Source: RYN-230 sp963718305 (lineage in GTDB: Bacteria > Actinomycetota > Actinomycetes > Streptosporangiales > Streptosporangiaceae). From it: 64,000 bases of DNA. Below, piece after piece: positions 50,197 through 59,459 of the stretch. The position numbers were made by a program, and so were the translations under genes. The DNA is taken from assembly GCA_963718305.1 (NCBI GenBank), contig CAVQZG010000018.1:310001-374000 (forward strand), given 5' to 3'. The notes below the pieces were generated by a model. The model did no database searches and was not told where the DNA came from. It worked only from the letters and a program-made list of their open reading frames with translations. Position 1 is the first letter of the stretch; each line of letters begins with the position of its first letter.

Positions 50197-51051
50197 ATGA
50201 GCTATCTGATCAGGAGAGCCGCTGACCGCCAGTGGGCCGACTCCGCCACGACCCCGGGGCTCCGGGAGACCGTGCTGGTGGGCGGGGCGGACGGGGCGAG
50301 CCACCTGGAGATCCGGCTGTGCGAACTGCGCGCCGGCGCGGCGATCCCCGCGCACCGGCACCCGTTCGAGGAGTCCTGGTACATCTTCTCCGGGCAGGGG
50401 CGGCGCAGCGTGGCGGGGCTGCGGTACGACGTGGCCGCCGGTGACTACGGGGTCTCCCCAGTCGGGGCCGGCCACACGGTCGAGGCCACCGGCGAGGATC
50501 TGTCCTGGCTCTGCGTCCGGGCCCCGAAGCCGCCTGCCTTCGAGGGCGCCGCGGCCACCCTGCCGGCGGCGGAGATTGGCGGCGAAGATCTCGGGCGGCC
50601 CTCGGAAACCGATCCCCGGCACCGGTACGCGGGTCATTTCGAGGATTCCGATATCGCCCCGCCCGCCCAGCTGTCCATGCCGGGGTATCACGGCCCGAAA
50701 ATCTCCAATATCTCCATCCGCATGATGGTGGACCGCTTGCTGGGGGCCCAGCACCACACGCTTTTCGTGGCGGAAATTGCGGCCAGGGCGGGCCACGGGC
50801 ATGCGGCGAGCGAGCATTACCATCCGTTCGAGGAAATCTATTTCTTCCTGTCCGGCGGGATGCGCGGAACGCTGGAGGGCGAGGACGTTCAGGTCGGCGC
50901 GGGGGACCTGGCCTGGCTCAGCGTGGACGGCACGCACGGGTTCGTGAACGAGCGGGACGAGCCCGCCCGCTGGCTCGAAGTCCAGTCGCCGGTGCCGCCG
51001 GACTCCGACGCGTTCTTCTTCCCCGCTGACTGGCGGGCGCTGCCGCACTGA
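50197..51051 (+). CDS. bicupin protein
   Basis: This 284-residue protein has two cupin domains. The first has His53, His55, Glu59 and His93 (IPAHRHPFEES, VGAGHTVE); the second has His207, His209, Glu213 and His247 (SEHYHPFEEIYFFLSGG, DGTHGFV). Both metal sites look intact. It could be an isomerase of keto-sugars (like IolB), a dioxygenase or a lactone-forming enzyme. First gene of a five-gene operon. The ATG is set by the AAGGCGAG upstream. Confidence 0.87.
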   Translation: MSYLIRRAADRQWADSATTPGLRETVLVGGADGASHLEIRLCELRAGAAIPAHRHPFEESWYIFSGQGRRSVAGLRYDVAAGDYGVSPVGAGHTVEATGEDLSWLCVRAPKPPAFEGAAATLPAAEIGGEDLGRPSETDPRHRYAGHFEDSDIAPPAQLSMPGYHGPKISNISIRMMVDRLLGAQHHTLFVAEIAARAGHGHAASEHYHPFEEIYFFLSGGMRGTLEGEDVQVGAGDLAWLSVDGTHGFVNERDEPARWLEVQSPVPPDSDAFFFPADWRALPH

Positions 51052-51130
51052 TGAGCCGCACTGGCCTCGCCGCACTGGCCCGCCGCACTGATCTGCTGGA
51101 CAGAAGCCGACCCGGACGGAAGAAGGTTTC

Positions 51131-51973
51131 ATGAACGAGACGGTGCGCCTCTCCGCCCCCGGAACCCGCTGGACCGTGCCCGACCCCCGCGAACTGGCCC
51201 TGAGAATCCGGCTCCGGGCCGTCCGGATGGTCGCCCCGCACGGGTTCGGCTATCTCGGCCAGGCGCTGTCGTCCGCCGAGCAGGTCGCGGCGGTGTTCGC
51301 CAGCGCCCGTCCCGGCGTGGACCGGCTCGTCTGCTCACCGGGGCACTACGTCATCGGCCCGTTCGCGGCCGCGGCCGAACTGGGGCTGCTGGACGAGGAG
51401 GCGGTGGCGGGCTACGGGCAGGACGGCTCGCCGGTCGAGGCCATCGGCACCGAGCGCTCGCCGGTCATGGACTACACCTGCGGGTCGCTCGGCCAGGGAC
51501 TGTCCGCGGCGCTGGGCTTCGCCCTCGCCGACCGCTTCCGCGGCTCTGACGCGCGGATCTTCACCATGGTCAGCGACGGGGAACTGGAGGAGGGGCAGGT
51601 CTGGGAGGCCGCCCTGTTCGCCGCGCACCATCATCTCGACCGGCTGATCGTGCTGCTGGACGCCAACAACTCCCAGGTGGACGGGCCGGTCGACAGCATC
51701 ACCACCCTGGAGCCGATCGCCGCGAAGTGGTCGGCGTTCGGCTGGCACGCGCAGGACCTCGACGGTCACGATGTGGACGCCGTGTGCGCCGCGCTCGCCG
51801 AGGCCGCCGCGCACGAGGGCCAGCCGAGTGTGCTGGTCTGCCGCACCTCGACCGGGCACGGCCTGGACTGCCTGCCGCCCGACGCGGACGGGCACTTTAT
51901 CAAGCTGCCGCCCGCGCTGGCCGCGGCCGCGGCCGGGGAACTCACCGGCAAGCTGGAGGCCCTCCGTGCCTGA
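51131..51973 (+). CDS. transketolase N-terminal subunit (TPP-binding)
   Basis: This 280-residue protein is the separate N-terminal half of transketolase. It has the thiamine diphosphate/Mg2+ site SDGELEEG (148-155) with NN at 179-180, and the GSLGQGLSAALGFALADR segment. It would form the active site with the next gene's product. Split transketolases outside the pentose phosphate pathway often act on unusual sugars such as apulose 4-phosphate or in ansamycin-type precursor routes. Start ATG has AAGG upstream. Confidence 0.92.
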   Translation: MNETVRLSAPGTRWTVPDPRELALRIRLRAVRMVAPHGFGYLGQALSSAEQVAAVFASARPGVDRLVCSPGHYVIGPFAAAAELGLLDEEAVAGYGQDGSPVEAIGTERSPVMDYTCGSLGQGLSAALGFALADRFRGSDARIFTMVSDGELEEGQVWEAALFAAHHHLDRLIVLLDANNSQVDGPVDSITTLEPIAAKWSAFGWHAQDLDGHDVDAVCAALAEAAAHEGQPSVLVCRTSTGHGLDCLPPDADGHFIKLPPALAAAAAGELTGKLEALRA

Positions 51974-53015
51974 ACCCTCCGGGCCTGAACCGTCCGTGCC
52001 TAAGAGCTCTGTGCGTGAGCCGCCCTATCCCACCGAACTCAAGCCCTACGGCCGGGCGCTGGTCAACCTGGCCCGGCGGCGCGGCGAGGTGCTGTGCCTC
52101 AGCGGCGACCTGACCCGGCAGTGCGAGGTCGACCTGTTCCAGTCCGAACTCCCGGACCGGTTCATTCACGGCGGCATGGCCGAGGCCAACATGATGAGCA
52201 TGGCCGGCGCGCTCGCGCGCTGCGGTCACATCCCGTTCGTGCACACCTTCGGGGTGTTCGCCACCCGGCGTCCCTACGATCAGATCGCTAACGCCATCGC
52301 GTACCCGGGCCTGCCCGTGCGCATCATCGGGTTCATGCCCGGGGTATCGACGCCGGGCGGTCCCAGTCACCAGGCCACCGACGATGTCGCGCTGATGCGG
52401 GCCCTGCCGGGCATGACCGTGGTCGATGTCGCGGACGCGGTCGAGGTCCGCCAGGTCGTGGCGGCCGTGGTGGACGTGCCGGGGCCGGTCTACGTCCGGC
52501 TCAAGCGCGGTGAGATCCCGGTGATCTTCGGCGAGGGCCACGTGCTGAGGCTCGGCCAGGCCGAGGTCGTCGTGCCCGGGGACGACGTGGCCCTGTTCGC
52601 CAGCGGCATGATGCTCGCCGCCGCGCTGGCCGCGGGGCGGGCGCTCGGTCAGCACGGGGTCTCCGTCTCGGTCATCAACGTGCCGACGATCAAGCCCCTG
52701 GACACGGCCACCGTCCTGGGCGCGGCCGCCGGGGCGCAGATCGTGGTCACCGCGGAGAACCACACCATCATCGGCGGTCTCGGGTCGGCCGTCGCCGAGA
52801 CGATCGCCGAGGCCGGACTGGGCCGCCCGCTGCGCCGGGTCGGGCTGCGCGACACCTTCGCCGAAGGGTCGTCCACCGCCCCGTATTTGTTCGGTAAGTA
52901 CGGCCTGTCAACCCAGGCCCTTATTGAGACGATCTGGTCGGCCCTCGGCCGGCCCGGGCCCGCTCCCGGGGCGCCGCCTGCCACCGCCGAGACCGGCGAG
53001 TACGCCCCGGTCTGA
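51966..53015 (+). CDS. transketolase C-terminal subunit
   Basis: This 349-residue protein covers the pyrimidine-binding and C-terminal domains of transketolase. RFIHGGMAEANMMSMAGALARCGHIPFVHTFGVFATRR holds the conserved Glu of TPP activation, and VIGGLGSAVAETIAEAG lies at the end. The GTG overlaps the N-subunit stop by eight bases, so subunits are made together. The first 20 residues are a Pro/Ser/Glu-repeat linker (PEPSGPEPSVPKSS). Confidence 0.92.
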   Translation: MPEPSGPEPSVPKSSVREPPYPTELKPYGRALVNLARRRGEVLCLSGDLTRQCEVDLFQSELPDRFIHGGMAEANMMSMAGALARCGHIPFVHTFGVFATRRPYDQIANAIAYPGLPVRIIGFMPGVSTPGGPSHQATDDVALMRALPGMTVVDVADAVEVRQVVAAVVDVPGPVYVRLKRGEIPVIFGEGHVLRLGQAEVVVPGDDVALFASGMMLAAALAAGRALGQHGVSVSVINVPTIKPLDTATVLGAAAGAQIVVTAENHTIIGGLGSAVAETIAEAGLGRPLRRVGLRDTFAEGSSTAPYLFGKYGLSTQALIETIWSALGRPGPAPGAPPATAETGEYAPV

Positions 53016-53037
53016 CCAGCCACTGGAGGAATCACCG

Positions 53038-53994
53038 ATGAGCACCAACCCCCGCAGCATCGGCTGGCTGGGCACCGGCCGGATGGGCGCGGTCATGGCC
53101 GCCCGCCTGATCGACGCCGGTGAGGACGTCACGGTGTGGAACCGGACGGCGTCCAAGACCGGGCCCTTGGTGGCCAAGGGGGCGCGGGCCGTGGAGCGGA
53201 TCAGCGACCTGGGCGAGTGCGACGTCGTGTTCGTCATGGTGGCCACCCCGGCCGACCTGGAAGAGGTGGTCTGCGGGGAGCACGGCCTGCTCAGCGCTGA
53301 CCAGGCTGGGGCTGACCAGGCTGGGGCGGGCCTGACCGGGGCGGGCCGCAGGCCGGGCGTGATCGTGGACTGCTCGACCGTGTCCGAGGAGACATCGGCC
53401 CGGGTGCGGGCGGCCGCGGACGCCGCCGGCGTGGGCTTTCTCGCGGCCCCGGTCAGCGGCAACCCTCACATGGTGGCTGAGGGTGCCTGCTGCATTGTCG
53501 CGTCCGGCCCTGCCGAGGTGTTCGAGCAGGCCAGGCCGTACCTGGAGGAGATCGCGAAGCTGGCTGTCCACGCGGGCGAGGGGGAGCAGGCCCGGCTGGT
53601 CAAGCTGTGCCTCAACCTCTATCTCGGGATCATGGTTCAGGCGCTCGTGGAGGTGACCAGCCTGGCGGAGAAGGGCGGCACCGACCGGGCCACGTTCCTG
53701 GAGTTCCTGGGCGGCACGGTGCTGGCGTCCGACTGGGTGCGCAGGCGCTCGGGCGACCTGGTCAGCCGGGACTGGACTCCCACGTTCACCACCGAGCTGC
53801 TGCGCAAGGATTTCGACCTGGGGCTGGACGCGGCGCGCTCGCTGGAGGTGCCGATGCCGGTAGGCGCCATGGTGTACCAGCTGATCCAGACCGCCATCGG
53901 CACCGGGCTGCGGCACGAGGACTTCCTGTCCCTCTATGAGCTGCAGGCCGCCGGCGCGGCGCTGCCCGCTAACCAGACACTGCCGGAGGAGTGA
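53038..53994 (+). CDS. beta-hydroxyacid dehydrogenase (3-hydroxyisobutyrate dehydrogenase family)
   Basis: This 318-residue enzyme has the NAD(P) motif IGWLGTGRMGAVMAARL, VIVDCSTVSEETS, the substrate loop LAAPVSGNPHMVAEGA and the catalytic Lys-x-x-x-Asn (LVKLCLNLYLG). It oxidises or reduces a beta-hydroxyacid such as a tartronate- or isobutyrate-like acid. GGAGG precedes the ATG. Insert ADQAGADQAGAG (about 82-93) is a small duplication. Fourth gene of the operon. Confidence 0.9.
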   Translation: MSTNPRSIGWLGTGRMGAVMAARLIDAGEDVTVWNRTASKTGPLVAKGARAVERISDLGECDVVFVMVATPADLEEVVCGEHGLLSADQAGADQAGAGLTGAGRRPGVIVDCSTVSEETSARVRAAADAAGVGFLAAPVSGNPHMVAEGACCIVASGPAEVFEQARPYLEEIAKLAVHAGEGEQARLVKLCLNLYLGIMVQALVEVTSLAEKGGTDRATFLEFLGGTVLASDWVRRRSGDLVSRDWTPTFTTELLRKDFDLGLDAARSLEVPMPVGAMVYQLIQTAIGTGLRHEDFLSLYELQAAGAALPANQTLPEE

Positions 53995-53996
53995 GC

Positions 53997-54857
53997 ATGT
54001 CCCTGCAGGAATTCGTCCCCACGCCCCGCTTCGAGGAGTACTCGGAGGCGTTCGCTGACTTCTACCGGATGGAGCGCCGCGCGGATGGCGTCCTGCTCGT
54101 CTCCGCGCACACCCTGGGCGGTCCCATCCAGCTCAGCGTGCAGAACCACCGCTCACTCGGCCAGATGCTGAGGACGGTCGCCGCGGACCCGGAGAACGAG
54201 GTGCTGATCCTCACCGGATCCGGTGCGGAGTTCATGATGGACTCCGATCCCGAGGGGTTCGCCCTCGAGGAGGCCGACCTGGAGTACTGGGCCTACGAGT
54301 ACGCCTACAAGGACGGCCGGATCAACGTCAGTGCCCTGGTCAACGACCTGGAGATCCCCACCATCGGGCTGCTCAACGGGTCCGGCTTCCACTCCGAGAT
54401 CGTGCTGATGTGCGACATCACCCTGGCCGCCGACGACGCCACCCTCTTCGACCTGCACTATGACATCGGCTCGGTGCCCGCCGACGGCATCCACAACGCG
54501 TTCCAGGAACTGCTCGGGGTCAAGCGGGCGGCTTACGCCCTGCTCACCGGCGAGGCCATCACCGCGCAGCAGGCCCTGGACTGGGGAATGGTCAACGAGG
54601 TCCTGCCCCGCGACGACCTGATCGCGCGCGCCTACCAGATCGCCGACCACATCATGACCCAGCCGAGGACCACCCGCCGGCTCACCACCCAGATCGTCCG
54701 GCGTCCCTGGAAGCAGCGGATCGTCAGCGACCTCGACGGGGGGTTCGGCATCCAGATGTTCGGCCACCTGGCCAAGAAGCGGGCCGTCCATGGCGAGCAG
54801 CACATCAGGTCCACGGTCGACTACGTGCGCGAGGGCCGCAAGAACAACTTCGACTGA
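53997..54857 (+). CDS. crotonase-superfamily protein resembling 6-oxocamphor hydrolase
   Basis: This 286-residue crotonase-fold protein lacks the usual CoA-enzyme Glu pair. It has His132 (NGSGFHSEI), His154 (FDLHYDIG) and Asp163 (VPADGIH), spaced 22 and 9 apart. 6-Oxocamphor hydrolase, a CoA-independent beta-diketone hydrolase, uses His122, His145 and Asp154 (23 and 9 apart). This suggests retro-Claisen C-C bond hydrolysis of a non-CoA diketone. GGAGGA sits six bases before ATG 53997; GTG 53991 overlaps the previous stop. Confidence 0.85.
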   Translation: MSLQEFVPTPRFEEYSEAFADFYRMERRADGVLLVSAHTLGGPIQLSVQNHRSLGQMLRTVAADPENEVLILTGSGAEFMMDSDPEGFALEEADLEYWAYEYAYKDGRINVSALVNDLEIPTIGLLNGSGFHSEIVLMCDITLAADDATLFDLHYDIGSVPADGIHNAFQELLGVKRAAYALLTGEAITAQQALDWGMVNEVLPRDDLIARAYQIADHIMTQPRTTRRLTTQIVRRPWKQRIVSDLDGGFGIQMFGHLAKKRAVHGEQHIRSTVDYVREGRKNNFD

Positions 54858-54902
54858 CCACCAGAGGCGGGAACCCAGCGCAACCTTCCGCGCCCGTCCC
54901 TG

Positions 54903-57900
54903 GTGAAGCCGGGCGTTACGGATAAAATGGGCCAGGTGATGGAGTCGTTTCACCCGGCTGTTCGAAGCTGGTTTGCCCGCAGGTTCCCGGACGGGCCGAC
55001 GGTCCCGCAGGTGGGCGGCTGGCAGGAGATCGCGGCCGGGAAGCACACGCTGATCGCGGCGCCCACCGGGTCGGGGAAGACGCTGGCGGCGTTCCTGGTC
55101 TGCATCGACCGGATCTACCGGGCGCACGAGGCCCGGGCGGCTGAGCCCGGTGCCGCCGAACCCGGTGCGGCTGAGCCCGGCGCCGCTCCCGGGCAGGACG
55201 GCCCGCAGGTCGTCTACGTGTCCCCGCTGAAGGCCCTGGCCGTGGACATCTGGCAGAACCTGGAAACCCCGCTGGCGGAGATCGCGGCGGAGGCCGCGCG
55301 ACTCGGGCTGCCCGCGCCGGACATCCGGGTGGCGGTCCGGACCGGTGACACCCCGCCCGCCGAACGGGCCGCGATGCTCAAGCGGCCGCCCAATTTCCTG
55401 ATTACGACCCCGGAGTCGCTGTACCTGCTCGTGACCGCGGAACGGACCCGGGCGATGCTGGCTCCGGCCCGTACCGTCATCGTCGATGAGATCCACGCGG
55501 TCGCGGGCAACAAGAGAGGCTCCCACCTGGCGCTGACGCTGGAGCGGCTGGAGCACCTGGCCGCGCAGCCGGTGCAGCGGATCGGCCTGTCGGCCACCCA
55601 GCGCCCGATCGAGATCGTCGCCCGGCTGCTGGTCGGCGCGGGCCCCGGCCGGTCGGCCGCGGACGGCTCCCCGCGCTGCGCGATCGTGGACTCCGGCCAC
55701 CGCCGCGAGCTGGACCTCGCCCTGGAACTGCCCGGCGATGAGCTCGGTGCGGTGGCGTCGGCCGAGCAGATGGACGAGATCCTGGACCTGATCGCCGGGC
55801 ACGTGCAGGAGCACCGGACCACGCTGGTCTTCGTGAACACGCGGCGGATGGCCGAGCGGGCCGCCCACCAGCTGGGCGGGATGCTGGGGGAGGGCCAGGT
55901 CGCCGCGCACCACGGCAGCCTGTCGAAGGACCGGCGGCAGCGGGTGGAGTCGCGGCTGCGCAGCGGAGACCTGCGGGCCCTGGTCGCGACCGCCTCCCTG
56001 GAGCTGGGCATCGACATCGGGCCGGTCGAGCTGGTCTGCCAGATCGGGTCGCCCCGGAGCTTCGCCACGTTCCTGCAGCGGGTGGGCCGGTCCAACCACA
56101 CCCGCGGCGGGATCCCGGCCGGGCGGCTGTACCCGACGTCCCGGGACGAGCTGGTGGAATGCGCGGCGCTACTGCGCGGGGCGCGGGCCGGACGGCTGGA
56201 CGCCCTGCAGGTTCCGGCCTGCCCGCTGGACATCCTGGCCCAGCAGGTGGTGGCCGAGTGCGCGGCCGAGGACTGGGCCGAGGACGACCTGCTGGCCCTG
56301 GCCCGGCGGGCCGCACCCTTCGCGGACCTGTCCGCCGAGGACTTCGGCGACGTCGCCGACCTGGTCTCCGACGGGATCCGGACCGGCCGCGGCCGGCGGG
56401 CAGCCTACCTGCACCGGGACCGGGTGGCCGGGCGGCTGGCCGGCCGCCGGGGCGCCCGCCTGGCCGCGCTCACCTCGGGCGGGGCCATCCCGGAGCTGGG
56501 TGACTTCCGGGTGCTGGCCGAACCGGACGCCACCCTGGTCGGGACCGTGAACGAGGACTGGGCGATCGAGTCCATGGCCGGCGACGTGTTCCTGCTCGGC
56601 ACGACCTCGTGGCGGATCCGCCGGGTCGAGCCGGGCGTGGTGCGGGTGGTCGATGCCCAGGGCGCGCCGCCGTCGGTCCCGTTCTGGCTGGGTGAGGCCC
56701 CGGGCCGCACGATCGAGCTGTCCGAGGAGGTCTGCGCCATCCGCAAGGCGGTGGCCGAGCGGCTGGCCACTGGCCAGCCAGCCGGGACCGGGGCCGCCGA
56801 CGCGGCCGCCTGGCTGCGGGCCGAATGCGGGATCGGCGAGGACGCCGCGGACACCATCACGGCCTACCTGGCCGCCGGGCTGGCCCAGCTCGGGGTGCTC
56901 CCGGACATGGACACCATCGTGCTGGAGCGGTTCTTCGACGAGAGCGGCGGGATGCAACTGGTCGGGCACGCGCCGTTCGGCGCCCGGCTCAACCGGGCTC
57001 TCGGGCTGGCCCTGCGCAAGCGGTTCTGCGTCACCTTCGACTTCGAGCTGCAGGCCGCGGCCAGCGACGACGCGATCTTGCTGTCCCTCGGGCCGCAGCA
57101 CAGCTTCCCGCTGGACCAGGTGCCGAGATTCCTGGCCTCCAAGACCGTGGAGGGCGTGGTCCAGCAGGCGGTGCTCACCTCCCCGATGTTCGCGGCGCGG
57201 TGGCGGTGGAACCTGAACCGGTCCCTGGCCGTGCTGCGGATGCGCGGCGGGAAGAAGAACCCGCCGGCCATCCAGCGGATGGAATCCGACGACCTGATGG
57301 CCGCGGTCTTCCCGACGCTGGCCGCCTGCCAGGAAAACGTGGCGCCCGGACCGCTGGAGATCCCCGATCATGTCCTGGTCCGCCAGACGCTCGCGGACTG
57401 CCTGCATGAGGCCATGGACATCGACGGCCTGACCCTGCTGGTCGAGGCGATCGAGTCCGGCCGGGTCACCGTCGTCGTGCGGGACACCACCGAGCCCTCC
57501 GTGCTCGCGCACGAGATCCTCAACGGGCGGCCGTTCACCTTCCTCGACGACGCGCCGCTGGAGGAACGCCGCAGCCGCGCGGTGCCACTGCGCCGCGGCC
57601 TGCCGGTCGAACCCCACGAGCTGGGCCGGCTCGATCCCGCCGCCATCGACCGGGTCGCCGAGCAGGTCCGCCCCGACCCCCGCGGCCCCGACGAGCTGCA
57701 TGACCTGCTGATGACCCTGACCGCCGTGCGCCCCGCCGAGGAGTGGCGGCCCTGGTTCGGGGAGCTGACCCGCGACCGCCGGGCCGTCAGCCTGCACGGC
57801 CCGGCCGGGGAGTTGTGGTGCGCGGTGGAACGCCGCCCCGCCGCCGAGGTCCTGTTCCCCGACGCCGCGGTGGTCCCCGACCATCCGTGCCCGGCCGCGG

Positions 57901-59261
57901 CCGCCCCGGCCGACCTGCCCGACCCCGACGAAGCCGCGGCCGACCTGCTCCGCGGCCACCTGGACTGCCGCGGCCCGTCCACGGTCACGGACCTGGCCCA
58001 GGCCACCGGCCTGCCGGAAACCGGCATCGCGATCGCCCTGGCCCGGCTGGAAGCAGAAGGCTTCGCCATCCGCGGCCGCTTCCGGCCCGGCTCCATCACC
58101 TCAGACCGGGACGAGGAGTTCTGCGCCCGGCGGCTGCTGGCCCGCATTCACTCTTACACCCGGCAGCGGCAGCGCCGCGAGATCGAGCCGGTCACCGCGC
58201 GGGACTTCGTCCGGTTCCTGCTGCGCTGGCAGCACCTCACCCCCGGCACCCAGGCCGAAGGGCGGCTCGGCGTGGTCAGCGTCATCGAGCAGCTGCAGGG
58301 CTACGAGCTGGCCGCGGGCGCGTGGGAGAACGCGGTCCTGGCGGGCCGGGTGGACGGCTACCGGCGTGAGTGGCTGGACCAGGCCTGCCTGTCGGGCGAG
58401 GTCACCTGGGGGCGGCTGTCGGTACGCGACAGCGAGCCCGACCCGGCCCCGCGGCGCAGCGGCCTGGTCCCTTCCCGGGCTACCCCGATCACCCTGGCCA
58501 TCCGCGAGGATCTGCCCTGGCTGCTGCGCGCGGCCCGCGGCGACCTCGCGCCCGCCGAACCCGGACCAGGCCGGACCCGCGACGTGCTCGACGCCCTCCG
58601 CCAGCACGGGGCGCTGTTCCGCCCCGACCTCGGCGCGATCACCGGCCGCCTGCCCAGCGAGGTGGAGGAGGCGCTGTGGGACGGCGTGGCCCGCGGGCTG
58701 GTCACCGCCGACGGCTTCCGGGCGGTCCGGTCCCTGCTCCGGCGCAGCCCGCGGTCCCGGCCGTCCGGGCTGCGCGGACTGCGGCGGGGCCGGAGCGGCA
58801 CGGGGGCCGGGTCGGCCGGGCGATGGTCGCTGCTTCCGGGTCCGTCACTCGACGCGGACCGGGACGAGCTGGCGGAGGCCGTGGCTGAGCAGCTAGCGGT
58901 CCGCTGGGGCGTGGTCTTCCACGATCTGGTGGCCCGGGAGAACCTGGCCCTGCCCTGGCGCGAGGTCTTGTGGGCGTTCCGGCGGATGGAGGCCCGGGGC
59001 ACCATCCGCGGCGGCCGGTTCGTCGCCGGGTTCAGCGGCGAGCAGTTCGCGCATCCCGACGCCCTCGACGTCCTGCGCACCGTCCGCAAGCAGCGGCCCA
59101 CCGGCGAGCCCCTGCAGATCTCCGCCGCCGACCCGCTCAACCTGACCAGCATCGTGCTGCCCGGGCCGCGGATCCCCGCCATCCCGGCCAATACCGTCAC
59201 CTACGTCGACGGTGCGGTCGCCTCGGCCACCACCGCCGATCCCGCCCGCGCCGCTTCCTAA
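54903..59261 (+). CDS. lhr: Lhr-type ATP-dependent DNA/RNA helicase
   Basis: This 1452-residue SF2 helicase has Walker A APTGSGKT (53-60), the DEIH box (VIVDEIHAVAGNKRG) and motif VI region LQRVGRSNHTRGG, followed by the Lhr winged-helix and a long C-terminal Lhr-CTD. Full-length Lhr acts as a 3'-5' translocase in DNA repair. A Ala/Glu/Pro/Gly repeat (AEPGAAEPGAAEPGAAPG) interrupts the N-terminal domain. ATG 54927 is an alternative start. It begins 45 bases after the crotonase gene but is probably an independent gene. Confidence 0.94.
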   Translation: MKPGVTDKMGQVMESFHPAVRSWFARRFPDGPTVPQVGGWQEIAAGKHTLIAAPTGSGKTLAAFLVCIDRIYRAHEARAAEPGAAEPGAAEPGAAPGQDGPQVVYVSPLKALAVDIWQNLETPLAEIAAEAARLGLPAPDIRVAVRTGDTPPAERAAMLKRPPNFLITTPESLYLLVTAERTRAMLAPARTVIVDEIHAVAGNKRGSHLALTLERLEHLAAQPVQRIGLSATQRPIEIVARLLVGAGPGRSAADGSPRCAIVDSGHRRELDLALELPGDELGAVASAEQMDEILDLIAGHVQEHRTTLVFVNTRRMAERAAHQLGGMLGEGQVAAHHGSLSKDRRQRVESRLRSGDLRALVATASLELGIDIGPVELVCQIGSPRSFATFLQRVGRSNHTRGGIPAGRLYPTSRDELVECAALLRGARAGRLDALQVPACPLDILAQQVVAECAAEDWAEDDLLALARRAAPFADLSAEDFGDVADLVSDGIRTGRGRRAAYLHRDRVAGRLAGRRGARLAALTSGGAIPELGDFRVLAEPDATLVGTVNEDWAIESMAGDVFLLGTTSWRIRRVEPGVVRVVDAQGAPPSVPFWLGEAPGRTIELSEEVCAIRKAVAERLATGQPAGTGAADAAAWLRAECGIGEDAADTITAYLAAGLAQLGVLPDMDTIVLERFFDESGGMQLVGHAPFGARLNRALGLALRKRFCVTFDFELQAAASDDAILLSLGPQHSFPLDQVPRFLASKTVEGVVQQAVLTSPMFAARWRWNLNRSLAVLRMRGGKKNPPAIQRMESDDLMAAVFPTLAACQENVAPGPLEIPDHVLVRQTLADCLHEAMDIDGLTLLVEAIESGRVTVVVRDTTEPSVLAHEILNGRPFTFLDDAPLEERRSRAVPLRRGLPVEPHELGRLDPAAIDRVAEQVRPDPRGPDELHDLLMTLTAVRPAEEWRPWFGELTRDRRAVSLHGPAGELWCAVERRPAAEVLFPDAAVVPDHPCPAAAAPADLPDPDEAAADLLRGHLDCRGPSTVTDLAQATGLPETGIAIALARLEAEGFAIRGRFRPGSITSDRDEEFCARRLLARIHSYTRQRQRREIEPVTARDFVRFLLRWQHLTPGTQAEGRLGVVSVIEQLQGYELAAGAWENAVLAGRVDGYRREWLDQACLSGEVTWGRLSVRDSEPDPAPRRSGLVPSRATPITLAIREDLPWLLRAARGDLAPAEPGPGRTRDVLDALRQHGALFRPDLGAITGRLPSEVEEALWDGVARGLVTADGFRAVRSLLRRSPRSRPSGLRGLRRGRSGTGAGSAGRWSLLPGPSLDADRDELAEAVAEQLAVRWGVVFHDLVARENLALPWREVLWAFRRMEARGTIRGGRFVAGFSGEQFAHPDALDVLRTVRKQRPTGEPLQISAADPLNLTSIVLPGPRIPAIPANTVTYVDGAVASATTADPARAAS

Positions 59262-59414
59262 GTGGTCCGCTCCGTGATCCTTCGCGGGTGATCAAGCGGC
59301 GGTGAATTGGCCATCGGCTTCTCCTCTTCGGGTGACCCATCCAGAGGTACCGGGCGGAGGCCGGATTGGGCTGCAACCTGAGGTTGCGGCCCCCGGCGGG
59401 AGAACAGCCCAGGG

Positions 59415-59453
59415 CAGGCCGGGAGCGTGCGTGCCGCGCACGCTCCCGGCCTG
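59415..59453. terminator. 17-bp hairpin between convergent lhr and GT39 genes
   Basis: Arms 59415-59431 and 59437-59453 (core CCGGGAGCGTGCG / CGCACGCTCCCGG) pair perfectly around a 5-base loop. It ends six bases before the stop codon of the convergent glycosyltransferase and lies 154 bases after the lhr stop, so it most directly terminates the glycosyltransferase operon and blocks read-through from lhr. Confidence 0.75.
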
Positions 59454-59459
59454 GTCCGG

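Noticed and set aside
54153..57959. Long minus-strand frames of about 600-650 codons over the crotonase and lhr genes
   Set aside because: They are shadows of well-supported genes on the other strand, with Arg/Gly/His-rich sequence and no domain.
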